Shown here: positions 31,530 through 44,565 of the stretch, one piece after another
Layout of the letters: each line of letters opens with the position of its first letter
Position numbering within the stretch: position 1 is the stretch's first letter
Assembly: GCA_027382625.1 (NCBI GenBank)
Contig: JAJKFJ010021148.1
Span: 1 to 64,000 of the forward strand
DNA from: Tetmemena sp. SeJ-2015
Taxonomy: Eukaryota; Ciliophora; Spirotrichea; Sporadotrichida; Oxytrichidae
DNA length: 64,000 bases
Direction: 5' to 3'
Position numbers and translations under genes: made by a program
Notes under the pieces: generated by a model
Told to the model about the DNA's origin: nothing
Seen by the model: only the letters and a program-made list of their open reading frames with translations
Database searches by the model: none

Positions 31530-33290
31530 ATTAAATAATATCATACCCTATTTTTCTTATCATACCTGAAAACTTCTCATTGACTCTAACCTCTTACTTA
31601 AAGACAAATAAATTATAGCTCTGATCATTAAATTAAACACCCATCAATATTAGCTTTAATCTCTATTAGCCAATCACTGATCTTTAATTATTTATCCTTA
31701 TTCACATCTCTAATTAAGAATTGGGCTTTCATCTTATTCTTATAACACATGATTCACTTCAATTATTTCTCTTTATTAATAAATTAATAAATTAAATTAG
31801 CCAAGCAAAGAGGAAGAAAATATAGAAGATAAATTATAGTTATTGAGAACATAATTAAATTTATGAAAGATTTAAGAAGATAATCTACAACATAATGACT
31901 ATTGAATTGGCAGACTTACTTCTTGTTCTTCTATTTTATTGTATAAATAATTAAATATGAGTTTCAACTTTAATTTCTTTTGGAGTAATACACATAATTT
32001 ATATGTAAATTATTGATGCTCTTAACAGTGTACTGATTGCCTAACACAAAATTTAAAAGAAAATAAATCTCTAAAATCCTTACCTATACCGAGTAGATAC
32101 AATTTTTAGTGATATTTAAACTTCCAAGCTTTTTCATTATTTTATTTTGACCACCAAGGTCATTTATCAATCTCTAAGACTAATGAACAATAACAGATAT
32201 TTTAGTGCCCAGAGCTGTTAAGTCTGAGAAGAAGCTCAGAATAGTTGATAGTGAGGGTCCTATTATGGCTTTGTCCAGCGGATTACTCTGTTATAATAGA
32301 GGTCGCGTGCCAATGGTAGTCGTGATTTCCTTATTTTTTAAGTGTTCCAGAGGTTGTTATTCTACTTATTTCCATATTCATACCCTTACTGGGTTATTGT
32401 TTAATTCCGTTTAAATTCTAAAATATTTAGAATCTAATGAAGAAAACATAATAAGTGGTAGTATAGTTAGAATATATTTATTTTACCTCATAATATGATA
32501 ATCATAATAATTATAGACTCACTGAAGCTAGTTAGTCCAATGCAATTGGACTTAATCTTTAAGAATCAGGTATTTAAAAGTGATATTACAAAATTTGTTC
32601 GAATAAGATGAAATAATGTCATTTGTATATAAGTAATGAAGGGTTATTTGTTTTATTAAACATTGTAATCTAAAATCTAAGTAATGAAGGGTGCTAAACA
32701 AAAAATTTAAATTTGTTATAATTCTACATTAAAATAAATTTATATTTTAAAAAATCATTTTAAATATTATAGGATTTGCATTTATTATAATAATTTATTT
32801 AATCTAAACATAGTTGTTTTATGTTTGAAGTAGATTATAAATATTAAAAAGATTATAAAAAATTGATCCCTCATTTCTCACTAAGAGTTATTACGCCATC
32901 TCGTAGCCGAGCTAAAATTTTAATTAAACTTTTACTGTGGGACGGTTTGCAATCATAAATATTGTTTAATTATATTTAATTTTTATTAAAATTTAAAAAT
33001 GGGTATGGATGAATACACCCTTATTTCTCTTTGAAATCTAAGCGAATTTGAATGAGATTTATAAGAAATAAAATTTTAAATCTATGCCTTCCACTCTCGC
33101 TGCATATCTGAAAAGTATTGAGAGTATTGTTGCGCCCTAAAAATGCAAAGTGATTTTTTTATATTATACTTGTGCAGAATGCACTAAGTTTTTTGTGCGA
33201 AACATAAAATCAATTGGGCACTTGTAATTCAGCGATGCCAATAGCGAATAAAAGCTGGCAGTTTATTTTATGATTATGAATTTTTTGTAC
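31530..33290. other. AT-rich region, one candidate ORF
   Basis: Apart from the ORF at 32187 nothing recognisable was found: no repeat arms, motifs or paralogous sequence. Confidence 0.5.
32187..32498 (+). CDS. Hypothetical ORF, ~104 codons, no ATG at start
   Basis: Open from after an upstream TGA to TGA at 32496. The first part (DILVPRAVKSEKKLRIVDSE, then GPIMALSSGLLCYNRGRVPM) has balanced composition unlike its flanks, so it may be an isolated MDS. No family recognised. Confidence 0.3.
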
Positions 33291-33394
33291 TAAGTCTTAA
33301 ACTGAAATAGTAAATACTTCAATTTATTCTGATTGGAAAGCTCTCCTTTCATTTTAATTATAGATAAACTTATTACAACTTATTTGATGAAATT

Positions 33395-33800
33395 ATTATA
33401 GTTGGAATTTTAATTAAAATCGGTGATTAGTTAAAATAATAAATGGAGAGGTGCAACTTAGTGTCAGTTGAAATCGCAGATTCACCCCCTGATCTGCAGC
33501 TTGTTCGATAGCTTATCCAAAAAAATATGAGCTTCTTCTTTAATCATCTTCGTAGTACCTCTCAGCAGTGAGATATAACTCACGCATTCTTCTTTATTCT
33601 CATTATCATACTTGTGTTGCTTATAACTCTTGACTGAGCGCTCCCACACAAAAGTTGCAAGGATGAAAAGTTCTTAGAATTTCGTACTAAATCGAATGGT
33701 CTAATTATTATTAATATTGGAGACACTTCAACTTCCGGAAAAATTTTTTTAGTTTAATTTTAAATTTTTTAATTCTCTTTTTTATTAAATTCCCAGCTAT
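33395..33800 (-). repeat. Dispersed repeat R copy adjoining a MORN fragment
   Basis: Reverse complement contains AGTTATAAGCAACACAAGTA, CTCACTGCTGAGAGGTACTA and CTATCGAACAAGCTGCAGA. The end at 33782-33800 reads TTAAATTCCCAGCTAT and is directly followed by MORN coding sequence. Confidence 0.75.
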
Positions 33801-34043
33801 AAAAGAGTAATGACATTAACAGACGGATCAATATATGAGGGAAACTGGTAAAATGATAAAAAACATGGAGAATTTAAATTCTACAATTCCTAAGGCCAAT
33901 TAACACCATTATATTATTAGATTAGATTATTAGCAGAATTAAACACCCCGCTAGGGTATATTTATAATAGGCTTTTATATCACCTAATAAAACACGATCA
34001 TAACTGGTGTGACCTGTCCCTGATGCCACGTGTCAACCCATGA
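33796..34043 (+). pseudogene. Stray MORN fragment
   Basis: ATG at 33810 reads MTLTDGSIYEGNWQNDKKHG then EFKFYNSQGQ, one MORN unit with a C-terminal-type ending like YYNSN of segment C. Reading continues without family content to TGA 34041. GCTAT stands at its 5' edge, the same sequence as the A-B pointer. Probably a displaced MDS or partial paralogue. Confidence 0.6.
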
Positions 34044-34249
34044 CGAATTAACACCACAAACATATATTAATGGTGAACTATAAGGAGCCTGGTGTCTAAT
34101 ATTTTGACTTAACTTCGATTAGATTACTTAATTTCCTAGCATTATAATATTAAGGTATTAAATTGTAAGCATAAATTGCTTTAAATTTATTTTTCTTATC
34201 TTTCAAGAATATTTTATAATATTTTTTTTCCATAAAATAGATCGGCAAA

Positions 34250-34745
34250 AATGATTAAGAAGAAGGATTATGCTTTGGTGAGCATTTTATATTTTTTATT
34301 AAATTTTAAAGATTAGGAATTTTAAATGGTAATTGGTGGCAGTTGACCTTTATGCAATACATCTTGGACTTATTCGAGGGATGCAACCCCTTCTACCAGC
34401 TCCAGCCTTCACCACCTGAGACTCTTCCGAGCATTTTCAGCTTCTTTGAGCTTCCATGTTAGTTTTCTAAGCTCCTTGCTATAGAGTTTAAAGTAAGTAA
34501 TTAGAAATAGACTCTTAAATGAGGAGCTTGCAGTTCACATATGAAAAGTAAAAGAATAATAAATACAATAAAAACTGGGAACAGAAGCTTAAAACGTTTG
34601 GAAGAGCCACTGGTGATGATGGCTTGACCTGGTGGGAGGAGCCCTCGAATAAATCCAAGATGTACTTATAGAAAGGTCAACTATCATCTACTGCCATTTC
34701 AAATTGCTAATCTTTAAAATTTAATAAAACATGACCCACTCAAGC
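34250..34745. mobile_element. ~500-bp foldback element
   Basis: ATTAAATTTTAAAGATTAG...GGCAGTTGACCTTTATG...ATCTTGGACTTATTCGAGGG on the left is mirrored at 34640-34745 (CCCTCGAATAAATCCAAGAT...AAAGGTCAACTATC...CTAATCTTTAAAATTTAAT). The centre around 34500 is unpaired. Confidence 0.75.
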
Positions 34746-35011
34746 ACAATCCATCAAAAAATATTTAAAAGATAAAAATTTGTGCAAAATTTACAACAAA
34801 TCTTACTGGTCTAAAACTATTTTAGAAAATAATTTTAAAAAGCTGATTATTTTTAAATACCTAATTTGATAGGATGATTAAAATATAATTTAGAATTAGT
34901 TTAATAATATACCCTTTCTTGATTAACGAATCAATTTTGCCATTAAACATATTTTCTGGCGTATATATTTTATCTATACAGAAATAATTCATAATTAACT
35001 ACAATAAAACA

Positions 35012-35810
35012 ATGGGGAGGGGACGGAAGTAAACCTTCTCTCTATTTTATGATAAATAAAGGTCAAAATTGCCCTACATGTCCAAAATTGAACGAATATT
35101 CCAAAAAAATTGAGATTTTTACTTCAAAATTTATGATTTCATATTTCTCTGAAAGTATTTAAAAACAGACTATAAGTCTAATTTACCTATAAATTTATCA
35201 TTTTTATGAAGTTGCGCTAATATATTACTTAAATAAAACTGGAGCTTCATTTTTCTTCTATTTCTTTAATTGCCTTTCTCTCAACTTATAAACATCTCAC
35301 CTCGAATATATTTTATTAAGAAGAGATCCTGCAAGTGAAGTATAAAATTAAGATAATAAGATCTCTCGCAGAGTTTTAATCTCTAACTTTGAATTTACAT
35401 AATATATGTAAGGGCTCTGTAATATTTTTGAAGAGGTAATCGCATTAATATTTCTTCATCTTAGTATTGGGATAAAATTTTAGCAAATAAGTTGCTTAAT
35501 TCACTTATGTTGGATTTTAATTTATATTAGACAAACTTTTTTGAAGTAGCTGATTTCAAAATTACATAAATGTGACTTAGTTCTTAAAGAAGCGAAGAAC
35601 GTCCTTGAAAAGCAAACAAGTCTTGCAAATTAGACTTATAGCAAGTTTTTAGAAAAAGCTGAAATCATAAATTTTGAGCCTCATAGATATTTTGAAAGCA
35701 AAAATCACTCATTTTTTCTATTTTCATTCAATTTTGGCTTTATTGGATGATTTAAAGATTTTTTACCATAAAACGAGGGGAGGTTAGCTTCCTTTCTTCC
35801 CTATATTTCT
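35012..35810. mobile_element. G-run-ended TIR element, diverged copy
   Basis: GGGGAGGGGACGGAAGTAAA at the left faces GGGAGGTTAGCTTCCTTTCT at the right; inner GAGATTTTTACTTCAAAATT pairs with GAAAGCAAAAATCACTC. Same family as 22112-22932 by end sequence and size. No clear target duplication. Confidence 0.6.
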
Positions 35811-36026
35811 ATTGAATATATTTGTCACGACTTAAGCATTGTTAATAAATTAAATAAAAATTATAACTTTCTTTAAAATTAATTAAATTTTGTAACAACA
35901 ATATAGTTCAAATATGATTAGATGATTTAAATTTGATATTTAAAAATGCAGTTGTGAATAGAGGAAGACACAGCTGAGTATATCTATGTAATTTTAATTA
36001 ATATTTTCAGAAATTAATTAAAGAAT

Positions 36027-36470
36027 ATGAGTGTCATGGCAGAAGATAGCAAAAAGACCGCCGTGCTACCTAATTGTTCTGGCATTTATACTTAAATCAA
36101 CCTCTGTAAGTAAACCTTTTTTCACTGATATTTATTGTGTGGAATCCAAATAAGTTAAGCGAGCATAAACTTTATGCAAATATAGAGTCCTAAAAAGTTA
36201 TGTATGCTATAAGAGGTAGAGAAGGAACTAAAGCTTGCTTCAAGGAAGCTGTGCCTTTTCTATAGATATTGGCAATTACTCTTCTATCACCAATTAATCA
36301 AGAAATATGAAAGTCTTGAAATAGTAAGCCATAAGCCATTTTAATAAATTAAGAATAGAGCTACTAAATTGCATGCTATTCATACTAAAAATAAGGCTAA
36401 ACTTAAAGATTACAAGCAAGATAAAAAAATATAATACTCTCCAAAATAGGATTAAAAGAGATTGAAAGTA
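36027..36470 (+). CDS. Hypothetical gene with candidate intron
   Basis: ATG at 36027 (MSVMAEDSKKTAVLPNCSGI) reaches a strong donor GTAAGT at 36106; an AG acceptor at 36154 would join an open frame to TGA near 36460. An alternative frame over 36140-36310 (KLSEHKLYANIESQKVMYAI, then RGREGTKACFKEAVPFLQIL) looks more protein-like, so the acceptor or frame is uncertain. No family recognised. Confidence 0.35.
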
Positions 36471-36479
36471 AATCCATGT

Positions 36480-39400
36480 CCAGTCAATTCTTAATATATT
36501 ATCTTGCTTTTGTTTGAATTCAATCAGCTATCACTGATTTATCCCATCATAATTGTTGAGTAAGTTAATAATTTCAAATTTAGTCAAATGTCCAATAATT
36601 TATACAATAGCTTAATGTCCAAAGAGATTAATTAATTTTAAAGAGAGTTTTTATTTGTTTTATCAATAATTATAGAGGAATGATAAAATTTATTTAATAG
36701 AAAAATATAATCAAGAGGCAAATCCGCTCTGGTGAAATTAGTTTTTTCATCCAGTAAACCATTTTTAAATATTCATAATCTAAATTTTTCCAAGGATAGG
36801 TCATTAAGAATAATTATTTATCACGCATGTTTATCAATAATTTACTTTATCTTACATCCATAATTAAAATTTACTAATATTTGATTCAAAAACAAATTTT
36901 TCCAATATCTATAATAAATATTAATTGCACATTATATAAAATGCAAATATGATGAAAGGAAATTAATAAATTAAATTTTATTATACTAGATAATTTAAAC
37001 TTGATTAAATAAATATGATTTGAAATAATTTATATTATATCATACACAAATTTAAATAATTGCATAAAATAAAAGCTATCGTTTTCTTGAGAATATCTTT
37101 TATAAATTTAAGAAAGAATAGCTTGCCTTTGTAACAATTTTGTTTTAATTTTTAGATTAATAAATAGAGGAGGACAATTTTTTAAGTTTCCTTTGCTTTT
37201 AAAAAACTAATAAGCATCTAATTAAAATCATCAGGGCTTGTCTCAACAGAAAAAAGAATGAGGAAACTTATGCCATATTTGTGTTTAATTTTTTAATTTG
37301 AATCTTAACTTTCACTCAAATAAATTCCTAAACCTTTGCTTTTCAATAAAAAAATAATACACTTATAACTGCATGCAAATAAAGCTTTAACTCAAAACAT
37401 TTATTTTCTAAAATTATATTGTTAATTCTAAATTTATTTCTTCCTTTTAAAATTTGTAATCAAAATTAAATAAACACTAATAGTAGGCTTGCGAATTATT
37501 TGATTTTTAATTTTTAATTAATTAATTTCTAGCTTAATTATTTTTCATTTAAGTTATAAATAAATTAAAATAAATAACAAATAAAATCTATTTCTATAAT
37601 TATCTCTGTTTGTAAACTATGTTGATAAAGATAGATAATGAAAGAATTATTAGATTGCTTATTACTTTAATACTAAATATTATAGTTGAAGGTATTTAAT
37701 TGTGTAGAACTTGCTTAATTAATTTTTATATTTTTAAATTAGTTAAATGGATTTAATCTGGTCTCCTATATATAAAGTAGAACTATTATGTGTAATTTAA
37801 CTTAATTATTTTGTTATTGATGTTTTCAAGTTGAGAGAGGAAGTCTTTGTGACTCATAATAAGCGATTTCAGTGTATTAAAGTAATTTGAGAAAATATTA
37901 TGTGCATAATGCACTATTGAATAGTTACAGGACCATATACTCTTACTAGATTCTGCAATACGAATCAGTTAAATATTTCAGTCTTGTTTCAATTTATTAG
38001 ATGATATAGTTATTCAAACACAATCTGAAATTTAATTACACTTAATATTTTAATTTTTAGTTTTAATTATTTTAAATATATTTAAATACTTTTCTAAATA
38101 CTTTTGTAAATTAAATTACAATTATATAAATGCTACATTGACAATAATAATAAGAAAAACAATATTTAAAAAAATAAAAGCTTATAAAAAATAAGTTATC
38201 TTAATTAGGAAATTATATTTTTCTTGGGCTTTCAATTTATTGAGAAATATAATTAAGTTAAAATTTAACTAAAATGAGTCTACCGAGTAGTAATTGAGCT
38301 TTCTCAAATTTATTTAATAATTTAACTATTTGAATACAGCATAAATTTTAAGAACTTTATATCCTTGTAACTATAGTTCTAATTTTAATTAAAATCAATG
38401 ATTGGTTAAGATAATAAATAAAAATTAGAAAATGGTGTTATTTGAAATGGCTCAACACCCCACAATCTGAAGCTTGTCCGATAGCTAATAAAAACATAAT
38501 ATGAGTATCTTCTTTAATAATCTTCATAGACCCTCTCAGTAGAGAGATATAATGCGCGCATATTTTGAGATTCCAAATATTTTAACTCGTAGAAATTATG
38601 TTGCTTATAATTCAGGGTTTAGTGCTCCTTCACAAAAATTTCAAGGATATAAAATTTTCAGAATTTCTTGCTGAATCGAATGATGTAATTAGTATTTAAA
38701 TCGGTCACACTTTAGCTGTCTCTTATTTCTTCCATTTTGATTTAATTTATAAAATTAAATCCATTAAATTCTCAGCTTTATTATATAGATTCTTAATAAA
38801 GAATATGTGAGAAAGCTAAGAATAGCTTGAAGCTTAAGTATTAGCATATCATATCTCATTGAAGGAAAATGTTATAGATTTATTAAAGAAATTACTCTTT
38901 AAATTTTTAATTGACAATCGATCAAGCATAAGATGGGATGGAAATAATTCTTTGACACAAAATTTCACCCTTTTTTATTATTTCAACATCCATAGATTAA
39001 GATTGATTTTCAATTGCCTATTTTAATTATGGAGTATATAAAATCAGGAGCTTAAATTAATTAAATCATTTTAATAAAAGTCTCAAAACCATAGATTTAA
39101 AAATTAAGTGTGCTGCCAAGAAAATTTTTCCCTAAATATTCTTTAATTTATAATTTATAAGATACAAATAATCCAAATGTCAATAGTCTAAAAATAATTA
39201 CAACCAAAGGTATTTAAAATATGAAATTGAAAATTTAAAGCATTTATTTTTATTTTATAAAAATCCTTCTCCTTTTTGATCGTCTTAATAATTTAAGATC
39301 GAAGAAAAAATGAAAATTTATGCATAAGATTATTTACTTAGGAGATGATTTACTCCTAATATATCTCCTTTATTACAAAATTCTTTAAGCGGCATAAATT

Positions 39401-40760
39401 TTTGTAATAGTTTTATTGAAGCTTTGTTTTATGAAAATAATTATAATTCATTTTTTTGCTTAATATTATTTTCAACTTATACAAGGCAGATTATTTTATA
39501 CAATTATTTTAGAAACAGCATATAAATATAAGACTACTAAAAATATGATTGGACATTTGGAATTTCAGAATGATTGATGAACATTAAAACTAATAAAACT
39601 TTTAAAATATTATTTTAGGATATCATAGCATTATTTAGAATCTTTATTAATTTATACTAATCTTAAGATCTAGCAGAAATTATCAATTCTTAATTTAAAA
39701 TAGAATTAAGTTATATTTTAAATTATTACCTAATTCAAATAATTCAAAATTTAAAAATAATTTTTGTAAATTTTATACAGAGATTAAAATTCAATCATTA
39801 ACTTAATAATCTATAAATATCAAAGAATTTTATAGATAATCTTAGTTAACACTAAAATAAAATGATAAATCTATGCTTTATTAAGTTATTAAACTTATAA
39901 GATTTGGTTAAAAGCAAATTAATTAAAATATTATAATCACTTTCCATTTTTGTGAAAAATCGCTAAGTAAATAAGTTTATATCTTAATAACTTATAAACC
40001 TTCAAAGAGGCGAATCTTCATATAATTTAATGGAATATAGAGGTTAGTATAAAGTTAATTCAATAGGAGGTAAAAGTAGTGGCAGGTAAGATGTCTGGCT
40101 TCAAATCTCTAAGAATTACATCTTTTTGTGATGTATTTTTATCTAAAGATAAAATATTAAATAATTTTAATTTTACAACTCAACTCAATTGAAAAATTTA
40201 TATTTAAAGCTGACCATTTTATTATGTGGAACAAGAGAGAACAAAATAAAGAAGATTAAATGTTATTTTTTTTTAATTTTTCATTCACATAAAATTTAGG
40301 GATAGTTATTACTTCTTATGATTCAATTTAATTTAATTATAATTAAAAAGTAATAACTCCATCATTTCACAGAAAGATATTTAACTTGGGCATTGCTCCG
40401 TGATTCTAAATTTTTAATATTTTGCTTTGGGAAAAGAGAGATGTAATAAATGCAACAATTCAGTTTTAAGCCCTTTATTTTTCAATGAAAATAGAATTAA
40501 GATAAAATTAAATTAAAATTAAGATGTGGCTTAAGGACTGTCTATTTTAAATTTTAAGAATTTAAAGCCATTATGAACAAAATTTTATTCTAAGTATTTT
40601 ATAATTTTAATTATTTTGTAGGGGATCTAAGTTTAATGGTATTCATTTCATTTAAATTATCTACTATCTTGCTTTCAAGGAAGGATGGTGAAAAATTTCA
40701 GCTCCAATAATACTGTTAATCATTTTTTACTATCCTTGAAAATCAGATTTTATTAAATTA
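36480..40760. other. Long AT-rich desert with one repeat copy
   Basis: About 4.3 kb with no coding frame, no TIR arms and no paralogous segment, apart from the R copy at 38395-38775. Likely germline-limited DNA. Confidence 0.55.
38395..38775 (-). repeat. Dispersed repeat R copy
   Basis: TGATTGGTTAAGATAATAAA, AGACCCTCTCAGTAGAGAGA, TGTTGCTTATAATTCAGGG and TTAAATTCTCAGCTTTAT match the 33.4-kb copy in the same orientation. No MORN fragment follows here. Confidence 0.7.
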
Positions 40761-40767
40761 AAATCTT

Positions 40768-41401
40768 TGGGGGGGCTTTCCTCGTCATCCACTTTTTTCG
40801 AGAAAAAAAATGAAAAATAACTATACAGCCTAAAATCAGCCAAAAATTACAATTCTTTTGTCCAAATTCAAATCCAAAAGGTTTAACCTGTCCATATTCT
40901 CCAATTTAGAGAATTTGGGAGAACTTATAAAGAAATTTTATTTGTTAAAAAATTTAATTGTAAAAAGATCGTAATATAATTTAAGAAAATTACAAACCTT
41001 AATAAGTTGATGGTCTTTAATGTAACAATTAATTCATAGATCTTTAATCTTATATATAAGAGCTTTAGAATTCTCTTACTTTAGAGCACACTTTAAAGCC
41101 TAGTTAGTTTAAAAATTAGCATATTGATCTATTTATTATTTATTTCAATAATTTTTTCATTTAAACTTGATAAATTAAGAAATCCTATTTTTTATATCTA
41201 TAAAGTAGTCTTAAAGATTAATTTTTCTCTCTTCTACATGCAAAACTTTAAGATGTTTTTATAAATAGAAGAAAATTAGCAGGTTAGACACTTTGGATTT
41301 GAATTTGGACAAAGGAATTGTTGTTTTTAGCTGATTTTAGGCTAGATAGTGATTTTTCATATTTTCATGAAAAAAGTGGATGACGAGGAAAGGCCCCCCC
41401 C
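40768..41401. mobile_element. 634-bp TIR element with AAAATCTT duplication
   Basis: Left GGGGGGGCTTTCCTCGTCAT, right its near-perfect reverse complement ending in eight C; arms extend over 130 bp. AAAATCTT flanks both sides (40760-40767, 41402-41409), an 8-bp target duplication. G-run ends resemble the 22112 family but internal sequence differs. Confidence 0.85.
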
Positions 41402-41601
41402 AAAATCTTAAATACATTCTAATTAATTTTAATAAAGTTATGAGATCTCTAGTGTAAATAATACAGTAAGCTATAAAATAAATCATTGCAAATATTGATC
41501 AATTTAATATTACAAATAATTAAATAATTTTCTATTTTAAAAATCTATGGAATATAAAAATAGAATGTAAAAAATAGAACATCTCTATTGAATCAGCATG
41601 A

Positions 41602-41835
41602 GCTTTGTAATAGCTCTATCATTTATTTGAGTAGATTATCCAACCCCCAATTCTATATGATAGATCTTTAAAATTTTAACCAGTTGAAAAGGGAGATGGA
41701 TTTGTTCTAATTATTGCTAACTTCTTAAGGGCAGTTTCCCAAGTTGGAGAGTGGTTTTGTCAATTTGAAAGCACTTTGTTTTTGAATGAAAATCCATAAG
41801 GAAGAAAAGGAATTGCAATAATCTTTAAAGAATGA
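41602..41835 (+). CDS. Unknown ORF fragment, family with the 3490-3650 relic
   Basis: Seventy-seven codons to TGA 41833 with TAA/TAG as Gln: contains DRSLKFQPVEKGDGFVLII and VSQVGEWFCQFESTLFLNEN. A TGA lies immediately upstream and no ATG is present, so this is an internal segment. The paralogue upstream of copy 1 is inverted and broken. No family recognised. Confidence 0.45.
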
Positions 41836-42081
41836 AATGGATTAGCAAATATCATTATGCACAATGCAGTAATTATATCAAATAGGATGGACTCCTTATA
41901 CCGGTAAATTTGATTATTTTATGTCTGTCTCGCTTATAGGCACATCTCTTAAATTAAAATACAATTAAAATTAATTATTAAAAGATTAATCTTCGCAAAA
42001 AGATAATAACATACTCTATGTCCACTAAAAGACTTTCGAACTAGTAATTATTAAACTTTTACGATTTTTGATAACATAAAA

Positions 42082-42462
42082 ATGATATCAAGGTAAAGAT
42101 CATCAATTACTGCTGCCTTAGAGATAAAAAATGAAAACTACAAAGATAATTTCATCTTTGAAAAAGAATAAATTGACCAAACTAAATAGATTCTCCAAAA
42201 ATAAATAGTTATAAATAAGATTCTCCTATTAGAGATACCTAAAAAGAACCATGAAACCATCGAGGCCCATAAACTACTTGGAGATGTTTTTATGGAAGAA
42301 GAATCAAAAGAAAGAGCGGATAGAACTAATTAATAAATCAATCCTTTTCAAAAATATAAGATCGAACTCTTATAACCAAGCAATATATAAGAATGCTTTT
42401 ATCCTTATAAAGTGTGTTGTTATCAATAAAATTTAAATAAATAAATTAATTGTTCAAAATGA
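42082..42462 (+). CDS. Hypothetical protein, 126 aa
   Basis: ATG 42082 to TGA 42460 with about 18 in-frame TAA/TAG. Sequence such as NYKDNFIFEKEQIDQTKQIL and EAHKLLGDVFMEEESKERAD is charged, amphipathic and probably helical or coiled-coil. The frame is open further upstream to about 41909, so the start may be earlier. It ends 120 bp before copy 2 of the duplication. A 61-codon ORF in another frame is a shadow. Confidence 0.5.
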
Positions 42463-43031
42463 CTTATTTAGGATTAAATCATTCTTCAGGTTTATTTCCA
42501 AAAATAATTTCATTTGTTGATTTAGATTAGATATGTGTTATTAACTTTAAGAATCTCAAATTTAAGAACTTATTTAGTTTATAGTTCTATACAGATCGTA
42601 TCCACATTAAACTTTAAGGACATCATATTTTTTAATTGGATTCTGCATAAAATGTCATAAAACTAATAAAATTAGCCTAAAACTACCATGCTTTTTATAT
42701 AGTTTTAATTAAACTTATAATTTGATTATCTAAAATATTCTAAGCTGTAACTAAATTTAATAAGCAAACAAAAATGGGGGAACCATTAGACAATGTCTTC
42801 ACTGAAGAAGTAAAAGTTAACCAAGAAAAAATTGCTGACCTCCCAACTAAGAAACTAGAACAAATATTCCAATAAAAATATATAGCGGAAGGAACTTTTG
42901 GGAAAGTTTACAGAGGTACCGATATAGATAAAAAAAAATTCGCCATTAAGATTTTGAATACTGAACATGGTCTTAAAGAGTTAGAAATGAACAAAAATAT
43001 CCCAAAGCACGAAAATATTGTCGGCTTTATA

Positions 43032-43060
43032 GAAGTATTGTTAATAAATTTATTTATTAT
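43032..43060 (+). other. 29-bp IES with GAAG pointer (kinase copy 2)
   Basis: GAAG at 43032-43035 recurs at 43061-43064. Removing 29 bases gives ATA GAA GCG TTT AAA GTC GAA, GFIEAFKVEGEEKIAIVMEY in frame. Position and length match the copy 1 IES although the sequence has diverged. Confidence 0.85.
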
Positions 43061-43218
43061 GAAGCGTTTAAAGTCGAAGGCGAGGAAAAAATAGCAATTG
43101 TTATGGAATATATGAATGGAGGCACTTTAGATAAACTTTTAAATAAAAGCTAAGAAGAGAATTTTTTCACAGAAGCATAACGTGATTTTTATGGATATGG
43201 TAAGATAGACAAGGGTAC

Positions 43219-44565
43219 CCTCAGAAAAACTGAAAGGAAGAAACAGCAAGAAAGATGAACACATCGGAACAACCGACAGTGCACCACAAGCGAAGGCCAA
43301 TCAATTCCAACGACACGCAAGAGAGCACCGAAGAACAGGAACACAACACACAACAGCAAACAAGATCCGAACAATCAAACCGATATACAAACAACAAGAC
43401 ATAAACACAGGAACCTACCAGCATGGTAACTACAAAAAAGATCGGAAAACCACAAGGGCATACACAAGATCAAACCAAGTGCAACCAGCACAAAAACACC
43501 ATTTCCAAATAAGACACGAATCAGACCATCACACAATAGACTATGAACAGCAGACAGACAAACACGATATGGACACACAAGACACGACACAACTACATGA
43601 CCAACAATCAACAAGACAAGAAGGAAGCTCAACAATCTAGTAGAAGCCATTCAAGGGACCGTAGAACCACCAAGAAACACCAAGGCACAGATCAAGCGAC
43701 AACATAACCAACTATAAGAACTGACGAACAAAAATCAAACACCAAAGCCAAAAAGGAGACACTTCAAAAACATCATACAACATCACAAAACCACAAATAA
43801 CAGCTACCCAAAACACACAGACACCACCACAACCAACAGACCAAAACAACTACTACACAACCAACCCCCTCACAGCATACCACACCCACATCTCAACCCC
43901 CAAACAAGATCAGCCAGAAAGAGACAAAAAGATTGCTCAAGCAGCAAGAAAATCGCACACAACAGGAGGAAGCTAGAAAAAAATAACACAATACAAACAA
44001 AGCGGACAAATCATTCGAGAACAACAAAACAATCAGAAAGCACAGAAAGTTCAGGGATAACAAAGAAAGAGACGAGACAAGAATCAAATCAATACATAAA
44101 CACAACGACATCCATACGGAAAACAGCAATACAAATAATACAAGCACACAAACGAAAAAACAACGACACCAGGGCAAAAAAGTCACAAATCACTACCCGC
44201 GCAGAAGGACGCGCACCAAGAATAAAATCACACACAAAGCAAGACAAAAGACAGACAAACACTAAACCAATAAACTACTCACAGAACAGCCAAAAAGACG
44301 GACGAAAGCAAACACACAAACAGACACACACAGAACACCACAATATAAAAAAGACAACTAACGACCGAACAATCACTAACAAAGCAATTCGCCGCAACAC
44401 AACAAAGCAACAACACACAAAAGTCAGCATCACATACAACCACAGATAACACAAACAACACATCAAGAAGAAAAAACAACTCACAATACACACACACAGT
44501 AGGTCAACCAGAAGCAAAAAACCCACACCCAAATCCACACGACCTCACACCAAACGAACCAGATA
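43219..44565 (+). other. 1.35-kb T-depleted, A/C-rich insert in the kinase
   Basis: Counting sample lines by eye, T is about 2-7 per 60 bases and one line has 34 A and 18 C. Flanks are ordinary AT-rich DNA. It interrupts kinase copy 2 just before the HRD region; copy 1 has no such sequence. No terminal repeats, tandem repeats or similarity to other parts of the window were found. Origin unknown. Confidence 0.85.

Noticed and set aside
43893..44538. Long minus-strand hydrophobic ORFs (97, 91 and 87 codons) in the T-depleted island
   Set aside because: They are the complement of an A/C-rich strand, which forces Val/Leu/Phe/Cys codons. They overlap each other in different frames and show no protein motif.
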